Below are positions 1-6,945 of a DNA stretch of 20,000 nucleotides, piece by piece. The first letter of the stretch is position 1, and the number at the start of each line of letters is the position of its first letter. Position numbers and translations under genes: made by a program. The notes beneath the pieces were generated by a model. It had not been told where the DNA came from and did not search any database. It was given only the letters and a program-made list of their open reading frames with translations. Origin of the DNA: Prorocentrum cordatum (taxonomy: Eukaryota; Sar; Dinophyceae; Prorocentrales; Prorocentraceae); the NCBI GenBank assembly GCA_963575745.1, contig CAUYUJ010000670.1:45001-65000 (forward strand). The letters are read 5' to 3'.

Positions 1-510
1 CACGCGTCTTTTGACCTCGACCTCGCGGCGTCCGATCCACGCCGGCCTCGCGGCCTCGGAGTTATGGGGTCGGGAGGGCTCCTTAGGCCCGCGTCGAGCT
101 GCGGCGCGAGGAAAACGAACACGAATTTGGTGGAGGGCACCCCTGGAAACAGCGTCCTCCGAGACGGCTGTTTTTTATTGGTTCTCGCCTTTGGAAGACG
201 TTTCCTGGGCCCCAAGGCCGTCAAACAACAATTCAGGATGAACAGCCGGCTCCGGGGAAGGGGTCGAGTTTCTTGCAAAGGCGCACGTCCCGAACAAGAC
301 GTTGCGTGCGAGGAGAGGGTCTGTCCGGCCATGACGCCTCGCTGCGCGACTGCACCAGGCGCGCGCCCGCGTCCCTGGGGCGGCCCGCAGAAACGCGGAG
401 GTCAGTGGCACTCGGCCCTTTGCTGGCGCCGCGGAGGGAGGTCCGCGAAAGGCGCATGAGTCGGCGCGCCGGAGGTAGTTGGGGGCGAGGGTACGTCGAG
501 TTCACAGAAG
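1..510. other. No recognisable gene
   Basis: GC-rich DNA with overlapping open frames in several phases, rich in arginine, alanine and proline as expected by chance at this base composition. No conserved motif, RNA gene or long repeat was recognised. Confidence 0.5.
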
Positions 511-521
511 ATTTTGGCTCA
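511..521 (+). other. Partial spliced-leader match (3' half)
   Basis: The 11 bases ATTTTGGCTCA are identical to positions 11-20 of the dinoflagellate spliced leader plus its preceding A. The match stops on both sides: the upstream bases (GAAG) do not continue the leader, and the final AAG is replaced by TGA. It lies 4 and 11 bases before two ATG codons (525 and 532). Leader relics upstream of genes are known in dinoflagellates as marks of retroposed mRNA. An 11-mer alone is weak; chance is possible. Confidence 0.3.
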
Positions 522-524
522 TGA

Positions 525-890
525 ATGAACGATGTCGGTTCGAGGCTCGAGGTTTCCGGACGTTTTCGTTTGTTCTCGGTGGTTTTGCAGGCTCGGCATG
601 TTTTCCAGCAGCTGCGCCTCGCCGAGAGCGTTCCGATGGTACCAGCATCGTCCCGAACGGCCGCCGGAGAGCCAAGTTCTGACCCGACTCAGGAAAGGAA
701 AGCTTCGACCTCCGATCGACCATGCCTCGCCCCTGGGGGCTCGGGGGCCCCAACCTGCCCATGGACGTTGGGTGTCTCTTTCCGGGACCCATCGCCAATG
801 TGTTGGCGATGTATCGCCGATTTCAGGTCAGATCTTGCCCCTTTTGAAGCCGACTTGTTGTCGGTGTCGCCGCGGACGTTGTCCACTTGA
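525..890 (+). CDS. Hypothetical ORF downstream of a partial spliced leader
   Basis: A 121-codon frame opens with ATG at 525, four bases after the partial spliced-leader match, and ends in TGA. The product is not recognised. It has an N-terminal part with alternating hydrophobic residues (around FRLFSVVLQARHVFQQLRL), a Ser/Pro/Thr-rich middle, and an end with several acidic residues (FRSDLAPFEADLLS). No transmembrane helix, signal peptide or catalytic motif is evident. A second frame starting at ATG 532 stays open longer, to 1221 (229 codons), but is arginine- and cysteine-rich and less protein-like. The two cannot both be real. Either could be a chance ORF. If the leader match is real, this is the relic of a retroposed transcript. 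Confidence 0.2.
   Translation: MNDVGSRLEVSGRFRLFSVVLQARHVFQQLRLAESVPMVPASSRTAAGEPSSDPTQERKASTSDRPCLAPGGSGAPTCPWTLGVSFRDPSPMCWRCIADFRSDLAPFEADLLSVSPRTLST
791..810. repeat. Perfect 8-bp-arm hairpin
   Basis: ATCGCCAA, loop TGTG, then TTGGCGAT forms a perfect hairpin. ATCGCC follows again at 813-818, and ATCGCCAAT recurs near 1239. Function unknown. Confidence 0.5.
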
Positions 891-941
891 GGCAACAAAT
901 CGCCTGCCCAACAGCGGCCACTGTCGTTTTTGGACAACGTC
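875..941. repeat. 11-bp perfect inverted repeat with 45-bp spacer
   Basis: GACGTTGTCCA at 875-885 is the exact reverse complement of TGGACAACGTC at 931-941. Too short to name an element; listed because the match is perfect. Confidence 0.45.
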
Positions 942-1620
942 AGCTGCCAGGCATAATGTTCTTCTGTATGTGCCCATTTCGGGCTTGCCAAGAGGCGGGG
1001 TCGATGTGCCGAACACGATCAGGACGTCGCGGTGTGGGGCGCGGCAGCATGTGTTAAGGAACAGAGATATTTGCCGTGGCGCTATCACTAGTGTCAGGGC
1101 CGAACGAATCCGGCCCCAACAACACAAACCGCAATTCCGGTCTGAACGTACAAACCCAGTTCCAGTCTCATCTAGGCTCGTAAGTAAAGCCGGTCCGGCT
1201 TGCCCGCGAGTTCAGTTTTGATATTAAGTGCATTCGAGCATCGCCAATTTGATTCCACATGCCCCTGAACATGCGCCGCAACGCCAGCCTCAGCGAATTT
1301 CCAACGAAACACGATTGAGTAACTAGTGATCATGGTTCGCCGGCGTTTCGAACTGGCTCTATAGATTTCGAGGGGGTGTTCTTGTTCGATGCCCCAATGG
1401 ACCGCTCCCAGGGTGTGTTCCGGCCAGGGTTCCGAGGCAGTTCCAGCCGTGGCGACCAGCGCCTTCCAGGAGGCTTAAACAAGCGGGCGCGAGGGGAGGG
1501 GATCGATGTTGGTAACCTCAGGAGGTACTTAGTTTCCCAGTTTCCCCCCCCCACTCCCTGTTTCTCTCGGCAGGGGATTGTAAACTCGCCCCCCCTCCTC
1601 CTGCTCGTCCTCCTCATGGG
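891..1620. other. Anonymous region, no supported gene
   Basis: Apart from the 532-1221 open frame and the short inverted repeat noted separately, nothing is recognised here. Two C-rich runs (near 1544-1552 and 1591-1596) are the only local composition features. Confidence 0.45.
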
Positions 1621-1623
1621 GCC

Positions 1624-1806
1624 CTCATGGGCTCAAGGCGCTCCGAGCCTCAGACGGCTCATGTGAGCTAGGGCCTGGGCCTCTCAGGTTCCAGGGCTTC
1701 CTGTGGGTTCCATGCGGGCAAGAGCACTCATGGGCTTAAGGAGCTCCGAGCCTGAGACGGCTCATGTCAGCGAGGCTCATGTCAGCGAGGACTTGGGGCC
1801 TCTCCA
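1624..1806 (+). repeat. Imperfect direct duplication, about 104-bp period
   Basis: A block of about 60 bp containing GCTCCGAGCCT and AGACGGCTCATGT occurs at about 1624-1687 and again at 1728-1806. The second copy carries an extra tandem GGCTCATGTCAGCGAG duplication. Both blocks end in a GGGCCTCTC-like segment (GGGCCTCTC, GGGGCCTCTC). Confidence 0.65.
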
Positions 1807-1815
1807 AGAGTTCGT

Positions 1816-2075
1816 TGCGCAGCCGTAGTCGTAGTCGTCGGAGTAATAGCAATAGCAAGAGTAATAGTATTCGCAAACGTGGTACTATGTTGTCAATCGT
1901 AAGAATCATAGTAATCTCGGTAGTAATAACAATTGCAATGGTACGAGTAGTAGAAATAATATTAGTGATAGCGGCAGTGACAGTGAAAATGTGAGTAATA
2001 GTAAGAGTACTCGTACTCGTAAGACTAAACTTCAGAGTAATAGTAATAGTAGAGAATTTGCAATCGTAGTAGTAC
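1816..2075 (+). repeat. Degenerate AGT/AAT/GTA trinucleotide tract
   Basis: An AT-richer island in GC-rich DNA is built from degenerate trinucleotides such as AGTAATAGTAATAGTAG. Read forward it gives Ser/Arg/Asn-rich peptides that mimic SR proteins; read in reverse it gives Thr/Ile-rich peptides. The period-3 structure explains the overlapping open frames, so no gene is called. Confidence 0.7.
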
Positions 2076-2320
2076 GGTGGGACCTCCTTTCCGTCAATGC
2101 GGTCGCCGAATATACCATTAGTTTCCACCGATTGGGGGTGGGTTTAACATCTCGTTCGTGGTTATACAGATATCTCTCTTCCGAACGTGGCTCCCAGGCG
2201 CGCAACAAATATTGGCGATTGTTTGTGTTCGAGGACATCTAAAAAGAACTTCTCGCCGCCACGGCTGTGTCCCCTAGAATTCCTGGCCAATGCGCGCCCC
2301 AGGATAGGGCCAGAGTCTGA

Positions 2321-2640
2321 TCTGTGAGTGACGACAAGGAGGGAGAGGATGATGATGATGATGAGGAGGAGGAGGAGCAGGAGGATTTACAAGCAGACCC
2401 GGCCACCCTACAAGCATACGAAGCATTTCTGATACACCCGATGGCCCCAGTCCTGCGTCGACAACGAAATGCGCAGAGCAGTGACGGCGATCTGGATGAA
2501 ATGTCATGGGCGGTCGCGGCGATCAGAAGCAGTCACGACTCCGCGTCAAGGGAGTCTCGGGAAGAGAGGGAGTGGGAGGAGGGCCGAGCACCCGCGAGTG
2601 TGGCACCACGCATGCGGGTGCTGCCGCGGACACAGGCGAG
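2321..2640 (+). CDS. Exon-like acidic segment, unknown protein
   Basis: The frame opens after a TGA at 2318-2320 and reads as convincing protein for about 100 codons. It starts with an Asp/Glu tract from GAT and GAG repeats (DDDDDEEEEEQED), then a helix-like stretch (LQADPATLQAYEAFLIHPM), then SSDGDLDEMSWAVAAIRSS and a charged Ser/Arg/Glu part. There is no ATG at the start. TCTGTGAG at 2321-2328 could be a splice acceptor, so I read this as an internal exon. The frame stays open to 3181 only because it runs through the (GTT)n microsatellite as poly-Leu; the true exon end is unknown, and the lysine codon near 2645 followed by GTTGGG is one possible donor. No domain is recognised. Confidence 0.4.
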
Positions 2641-2801
2641 CCACAAGGTTGGGGAGGATGGATACGCCCCGCCCCACGATCGGGGTGGACGAATCGGAGG
2701 AGGGAGAACAAACGCGACCACCACCAAGGGTGTCCACGGTTTGGTCGGTTTGGCTGCGCCGAGGTCGGTTGCGTTCGGCCGCTTCGGCTCTGTCGTTCGC
2801 G

Positions 2802-2802
<1 letters not shown>

Positions 2803-2874
<72 letters not shown>

Positions 2875-2875
2875 G
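2803..2875. repeat. (GTT)n microsatellite, about 24 units
   Basis: An uninterrupted 73-bp run of GTT/TTG is bordered by imperfect GTCGTTGCGTCG units. Depending on frame it would encode poly-Leu, poly-Val or poly-Cys, and poly-Asn, poly-Thr or poly-Gln in reverse. Confidence 0.97.
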
Positions 2876-3131
2876 CGTCGTTGCGTCGTTCTAAGTTGCG
2901 TTCGCTCGAGTCGGTTTCGGTGGGGTTCGGTTTCGGTGTCTCTCGTTTTGGTGTCGCCGTGGGCGGCCTTGACCACCAGCGGGCCATCTCCAGAGACAGG
3001 TTCCACGATGCCTCCCCGAGCTGAACATTGGAAACATGAGACGCCCCGAGACTGGGGGACCATACCACCGCGAGGCCCCCCCCCCAGGTCTGACCCCTGG
3101 TGGAGGTGGTGCCGTATTGCCCGGCCCCTTG
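2876..3131. other. No supported gene
   Basis: Between the microsatellite and the TIR-element fragment there are several open frames but no recognisable protein. A C-run sits at 3079-3087. Confidence 0.4.
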
Positions 3132-3211
3132 ATGAACTGGGGGGGGATGGGCAAGGGGTGGCGACGAAAGATGCTGCGTGAAGCTGGCTTCGGCTCCGCC
3201 TCCGATCGGAG
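3132..3211 (+). mobile_element. Diverged fragment related to the 195-bp TIR element
   Basis: The order of short blocks here parallels the left half of the element at 3571: a G-run with GGGATGGGCAAGG, then GACGAAA, TGCTGC, AGCTGG, TTCGGC, and GGAGGGC. Matching blocks at 3571 are GGGATTGGGAAAGG, TACGAAA, TGCTGC, AGCTGG, TTCGGC, GAGGGGC. The outer terminal repeat (TCGGGTCGGGCG) is absent, so this is a truncated or distant relative. The long hairpin at 3212 follows directly, suggesting nesting or that the hairpin is the internal part of this variant. Confidence 0.4.
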
Positions 3212-3369
3212 GGCACCAACTATACACCAACACCGATCCTGGCCCAGGATCACCCTGGGCCCAGGATCGGTGTATATGCCTTCTTGCGCAGGGCAGGAGG
3301 GCGTATACACCGATCCTGGGCCCAGGGTGATCCTGGCCGGGATCGGTGTTGGTGTATAGTTGGTGCCTT
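3212..3369. repeat. Long foldback hairpin (about 69-bp arms, 19-bp loop)
   Basis: The left arm (3212-3280) and right arm (3300-3369) are inverted copies with only a few mismatches. Both contain GGCACCAACTATACACCAAC or its complement, ACCGATCCTGG and the internal palindrome CCTGGGCCCAGG. The loop is about 3281-3299. In RNA or single-stranded DNA this would fold into a nearly continuous stem. It may be a foldback-type non-autonomous element. No target duplication was identified. Confidence 0.8.
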
Positions 3370-3559
3370 CCGCCTCCGAGCAGGTGCCCCGATGAATGGT
3401 CGCCTCGGGCGTCGGGAGAACCAGCCGCCGGGCAGTTGATCCGCCTGCGCTGCCGCGCGAAGCCGCCACCGCGCTCGGGGGCGGGCGCCCAGGGGTGTGG
3501 GAGGCAGGGCGGCGGCGCTGGTGGGGGGGGACGCTCGGGGCCAGGTGCCATGGAGGGGT

Positions 3560-3776
3560 GTTTAATAATCTCGGGTCGGGCGAAAGGGGGGGATTGGGAA
3601 AGGGGGGGGTACGAAATTTGCTGCATGCAGCTGGTTTCGGCCTCACCGAGGGGCCCATTCCTCGATACATAGCGCCTCCCGGCGCCGGGAGGCGCCGGGA
3701 AAATCAGCTACGTGAGCTGATTCTCAAACCCCCCCTTTGCTATCCCCCCCTTTCGCCCGACCCGAGTTTAATAATC
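3560..3776 (+). mobile_element. 195-bp MITE-like TIR element, copy 1, with 11-bp target duplication
   Basis: The element is 3571-3765. Its ends are inverted repeats: TCGGGTCGGGCGAAAG at the left, CTTTCGCCCGACCCGA at the right, with 24 bp of perfect terminal complementarity and weaker pairing beyond. It is flanked by a perfect direct repeat GTTTAATAATC at 3560-3570 and 3766-3776, the signature of transposition. Inside are GCTGCATGCAGC (12-bp palindrome), a perfect 24-bp palindrome at 3672-3695 centred on CCCGGCGCCGGG, and AATCAGCT/AGCTGATT around ACGTG. It has no coding capacity, so it must depend on a transposase elsewhere. An 11-bp duplication is compatible with Mutator-like transposases (8-11 bp), but the ends do not identify the superfamily. 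Confidence 0.88.
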
Positions 3777-3942
3777 GCTTCCTTCATGCCGGCGGCCCAC
3801 ATTGCCTCGCCGCTGTCGTCTGTCGGGGTGCTGTTGTCCATGCGGTGCGGTTGGGCGGCTGCCATTTTTCGGAGGCGCTGGGTGGTGGGGCAGAGGCCTC
3901 ATGGGTGTTGGTTGGGCTCTCGTGGCTGGCCTCTCGGGGACC

Positions 3943-4205
3943 TCTGAGAGGCAGTTTTGAGGCCTCTTGGGGGCCGTGTTGGGTCCTCTTGGGGCTTCTT
4001 TGGGGCCTCTTGGGGCTTCTTGGGGTGCCTCTTGGGGGACCCTTGGGGCCTCTTGGGTGCCTCTTGGGGCCTTCTGGGGGCCTCTTGGGGCTGACGGTTG
4101 GACTTTTCGGTTCATGGTCTCCTTCTCGGGCCCCTCTTAGGGCCGTTTTGGAGCCCTCTTGGGCCGTCTTGGGCGCCTCTTGGGCCGTCTTGGGGCCATC
4201 TTGAG
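3943..4205 (+). repeat. Degenerate G-rich minisatellite (GGGGCCTCTT-like units)
   Basis: About twenty imperfect units of 10-15 bp with core GGGGCCTCTTGG are interrupted near 4090-4130 by a short unique segment. Unit length is irregular, so the translation (Leu/Gly-rich such as LLGLLWGLLGLLG) is an artefact rather than a membrane protein. The repeated G-tracts (GGGG spaced 6-9 bases) give it potential to form G-quadruplexes. Confidence 0.8.
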
Positions 4206-4226
4206 ACGTCGTGGGGGGGGGCGCTC

Positions 4227-4273
4227 GGGGCCAGGTGCCATGGCGGGTTGCTGCCCGCCAGGCACCTGGCCCC
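4227..4273. repeat. Hairpin GGGGCCAGGTGCC...GGCACCTGGCCCC
   Basis: Thirteen-base perfect arms (4227-4239 and 4261-4273) enclose a second stem TGGCGGG/CCCGCCA around TTGCTG. The left arm with its GCTCGG prefix and ATGG suffix also occurs at 3531-3553, immediately before MITE copy 1, but without its right arm there. It looks like one intact and one half copy of a small foldback repeat. Confidence 0.75.
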
Positions 4274-4332
4274 GGCGTCTGAGGGAAGTGTCAAACAAGG
4301 GAACGCATGGTGGACCTGCTTCGATGGCTTCG

Positions 4333-4526
4333 CAATAAGTGAATCGGGGGTGGGCAGAACCCCCAACAGTGACACGTCGATTAGTGAATTGTCCGTTTTC
4401 GGTTCTCGAGAGGGCGCTGTGGCCGCTATTTTCCAGGCATGCGCCCGCCAGGTTTGGGCCCCAGGTCGTTTTCACTAAACCACGTTTCACTAAAGGGGGG
4501 TCTGTCCATCCCCGAGTGAACTTTAC
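4333..4526. mobile_element. Second TIR element, about 195 bp, imperfect inverted arms
   Basis: The left arm (4333-4391) and the reverse complement of the right arm (4469-4526) align along about 57 bp. Shared blocks in order are CGGGG, TGG, CAGA, CCCCC, AGTGA, ACGT and TTAGTGAA. AGTGAA-type motifs recur at both ends and inside (TTCACTAAA, TTTCACTAAA). Length is close to the other TIR element but the sequence is unrelated. No clear target duplication was seen and no protein is encoded. Read as an older, decayed non-autonomous element. Confidence 0.55.
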
Positions 4527-4631
4527 AGGAAGAGCAAGGGCCCGCCACACACCAGCCGCCCACCGCCTCTGCTGCCCCCCCCCTTGCCCACCCTCACTTG
4601 AGAGTTGGCGCCCACAGCCGCCCGGGGAGGC

Positions 4632-4826
4632 TCGGGCCGGGCGAAAGGGGGGGATTGGGAAAGGGGGGGGTACGAAATCTGCCGCATGCAGCTGGTTTCG
4701 GCCCCACCGAGGGGCCCATTCCTCGATGCATGGGCGCCTCCGGCGCCGGGAGGCGCCGGGAAAATCAGCTACGTGAGCTGATTCTCAACCCCCCCCTATG
4801 CTATCCCCCCCTTTCGCCCGACCCGA
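4632..4826 (+). mobile_element. 195-bp MITE-like TIR element, copy 2
   Basis: Same element, orientation and length as 3571-3765, with about ten differences, mostly transitions plus a compensating one-base deletion in the 24-bp palindrome. Terminal repeats are TCGGGCCGGGCGAAAG and CTTTCGCCCGACCCGA. The flanks share only GAGGC (4627-4631 and 4827-4831), either a short target duplication or the remnant of a longer one. The open frame before the element (ending PPGEA) continues in phase after it (DLVSFKLNQ) if the element and one GAGGC are removed, which suggests insertion into coding or formerly coding DNA. Confidence 0.88.
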
Positions 4827-4903
4827 GAGGCCGACCTGGTGAGCTTCAAGCTGAATCAGCAGAGCCAGGCGTTCAAGTACAAGGCGCACGGCGGCGGCCA
4901 GGG
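4827..4903 (+). CDS. Exon-like fragment next to MITE copy 2
   Basis: The frame GAG GCC GAC CTG GTG AGC TTC AAG gives EADLVSFKLNQQSQAFKYKA, followed by a Gly-rich run (HGGGQG). The codon choice (mostly G or C at third positions) and residue mix are protein-like, unlike the purine-rich DNA that follows. VSFKLN followed by Q/S/A residues loosely recalls beta strands of small nucleic-acid-binding domains, but I cannot name the family. The upstream part of the frame (PPSLESWRPQPPGEA, ending at the insertion point 4631) is open in the same phase once the element is discounted. Its 3' limit is unknown. Could be a pseudogene fragment carried with the repeats. Confidence 0.3.
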
Positions 4904-5026
4904 CGTCCGGCGGCGGAGGGGGAGGGCGAGCAGCGGAGGGAGGTGGTCAGGGGTGGGGCGATGGTCGAGCATGGAGAATCAACGTGGACGGCCTTTGGGA
5001 CGGGAGGCAGGGGAGGAGGGGTAGGT

Positions 5027-5252
5027 CAGAGCCCCGAATCATCAGGGGTAACTCGGGTCAGGGCTAACTCGGGTTCGTTTTTCGGGAATCCGAACCCGAC
5101 TTACCCCGGACCCGAGTTACCCCGGATAATTCGGGCGTCCAGAGCCCCGAATCATCAGGGGTAACTCGGGTCAGGGGTAACTCGGGTTCCTTTTTCGGGA
5201 AGCCAAACCCGAGTTACCCCGGACCCGAGTTACCCCGGATAACTCGGGCGCC
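5027..5252 (+). repeat. Two tandem 113-bp hairpin units
   Basis: Unit 1 (5027-5139) and unit 2 (5140-5252) are direct copies starting CAGAGCCCCGAATCATC. Each is itself an inverted repeat. The left half has two GGGGTAACTCGGGT motifs, the right half two ACCCGAGTTACCCC motifs, with a loop of about 17 bases containing TTTTTCGGGAA. Arms are about 42 bp and nearly complementary. Units differ by small changes such as GGGCTAACTC for GGGGTAACTC. The structure could form paired cruciforms. Confidence 0.85.
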
Positions 5253-5850
5253 CAAGTAGGGGGGGGAGGTGGGGAGGCGGAGAGGAGTTCGAGGATCGAG
5301 CAAGGAGGGCCTGTGCACGCGTTCTGGGGGAGTCGAGCAGGGGAGTGGCGGCGGGGTGGGGGGGTAGATTTTGAGCCCTCGTGTTCACCCTCGTCGTCGG
5401 AAGTCGCGCCGAAACGCACCAGCCCTGCGCAGGAGGCAGAAGGCGAGATGTCGGACGAAGAGGCGGATGATGTAGTGGATGGCCAGGAGGGGTCTGTCCA
5501 GAAGGCGGATGAGGAGGTTGAGGAGGACGATCGGAAAGAGGGGAGATGAGTGGGACGAGAATCACCAGGATGACACGAGGAGATCTGAAGGGTGGACAGA
5601 TTGAGGGGAAGGAGGAGGAGGATGAATATGTAGAGCCAGAAGCAGGACGATGATAGGATGGGTGTAGAGAAGAGGATGGGTGAGGGATGGAAGGGGTAGA
5701 TAGGTGCAGGGGAGGGAGAGGGGCGAGCAATGAGGGGGGTGGGCGGCGGATATGAGGGGGAACACGCAGGGAAGAGGACGGATAAGGGGGGAGAGGGCGG
5801 GGAAGCAGTTGGGGAGCAGGTGGAAGATCTGGCAGAGAGCGGATGGATTG
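5253..5850 (+). repeat. Purine-rich (GA/GGA) strand-asymmetric tract
   Basis: The + strand is dominated by G and A (GAGGAGG, GATGAGG, AGGGGG) with few pyrimidines from about 5440 to 5830. The long open frames on the opposite strand (Ser/Pro/Leu-rich) are by-products of TCC/CCT composition. No gene is called. Possibly triplex- or H-DNA-prone. Confidence 0.6.
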
Positions 5851-5856
5851 ACGCAG

Positions 5857-6017
5857 ATGCAGGTGCACCCAAACTTGAACAAGGCCTCCTACTCCAACAA
5901 CGCGCTGGAGGTGAGAGACAATACCAAGGCCCGCCCCTCCCGTCGCAGGGCCACGCCGTCTTCGAGCGGCGGACGGCCGCCGGATTGTGTGTTGAGGATG
6001 AGAGTGCAACGTGGTAG
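5857..6017 (+). CDS. Candidate pair of mini-exons
   Basis: A protein-like island lies inside purine-rich DNA. ATG at 5857, just after GACGCAG, starts MQVHPNLNKASYSNNALE, ending at GAG 5908-5910. GTGAGAG at 5911 could be a splice donor and CGTCGCAG at 5941-5948 an acceptor. The following frame reads GHAVFERRTAAG and stays open to a TAG at 6015-6017. The 38-bp gap would be a very short intron, which keeps the reading phase. The alternative is that 5851-5856 (ACGCAG) is itself an acceptor and this is the middle of a larger gene whose other exons are not visible. I do not recognise the protein. Without transcripts this is only suggestive. Confidence 0.3.
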
Positions 6018-6196
6018 GGTTGAGGAGGACGAGGAGGAGAGAGGAGGAGGAGGAGGGAGGAGGAGGAGGAGGGTGGAGGAGGAGAAGTTGGGAACGGGAG
6101 GGGGGAGGGGGGGAGGACGAGGGCGAGGACGAGGAAGAGCAGGACGACCAGCAGGAGAGGAGGAGGAAGAGGAGGAGGAGGAGGAGGAGGACCAGT
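6018..6196 (+). repeat. GGA/GAG purine tract
   Basis: About 180 bp of GGAGGA, GAGGAC and GGGGGAGG repeats on the + strand, ending in a GAG run at 6165-6189. It gives Glu/Gly/Arg-rich or Ser/Pro-rich translations in every frame; not coding evidence. Confidence 0.8.
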
Positions 6197-6280
6197 GCAA
6201 GCCCAAGACGCATCAACGTTGTTACAATGGCCCCTCCGTCCATGGTCCTGACCATAGGTCCCTACAATAATTTATTTACG

Positions 6281-6840
6281 TTGCGAGAAGTGCGCAATTT
6301 GAAGACAGTCCTTTGATAATCCGCAATCGTGTCAAAACGCAATTCCTGGCACTCCAATGCCGACACTCGGTGTGCCTGTTGCGTCTTGGCAATCCTAAAA
6401 TGTATTGAAAGCGAGTCAGCGTGACCGTTGTGTCCTGATAATCCCAGTGATCGGGCCATAACACCATTCTTGCCACATTGTCCATACGGATCCGTGAAAC
6501 GGTATGTGCGCGGCCATGAAACGAGAGCCACATGTTGACAAGACACCATCCTCTATAATTCAATCGGCTGCAAACGTTTAAAACGAATGTGCGCGGTGGT
6601 TGGACGAGAGGGGCATTTGGAAATCCATACGCCATCCGTCCTTGAAGTTGCTGCACTGGTTTGAAACAAAGAAAGAATGCATGCGCGCGGCGCTAAGCCG
6701 CTCCGGCGAGAGCTACATTTTGAAAACCACTCGCCCTCCATCTTTCAACCGGTTGCACTTTTTCAACACGAGTGTTGAGGCGAGTACCACATGTTGAACA
6801 TGGTCCGCCATCCATCTTTGAAACCGTTGCAGATTTCAGT
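6281..6840. repeat. Field of degenerate 75-100-bp repeats
   Basis: At least four related units start near 6522, 6605, 6707 and 6781, and a weaker one near 6281. Each has CGAG followed by CCACATGTTGA, GCATTTGGA or TACATTTTGA, then CCATCC/CCTCCATCTTT, then a G(T/C)TGCA segment and TTTxAAAC. Spacing is 74-102 bp. On the minus strand several units read in phase with related peptides (around LKDGWR and NMWLS), which explains the open minus frame at 6276-6656. No function known. Confidence 0.5.
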
Positions 6841-6945
6841 ATCTAGCATCATACATGGTGAGGAAGTCTCAGGCGAAACGCTTTGCCCGCCTGACTGACA
6901 CGCCTTGGGTTACAATATGGAAGAGTTACTGTATGAGGACACGGG

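Noticed and set aside
1816-2040. SR-type splicing protein
   Set aside because: The Ser/Arg/Asn reading comes from a degenerate trinucleotide tract and has no RNA-binding domain.
2523-3626. 367-codon minus-strand frame
   Set aside because: It runs through a microsatellite, a foldback hairpin and part of a TIR element; Pro/Thr/Gly-rich, with no coherent domain.
3950-4200. Leu/Gly-rich membrane-like protein
   Set aside because: Read from a G-rich minisatellite of irregular unit length.
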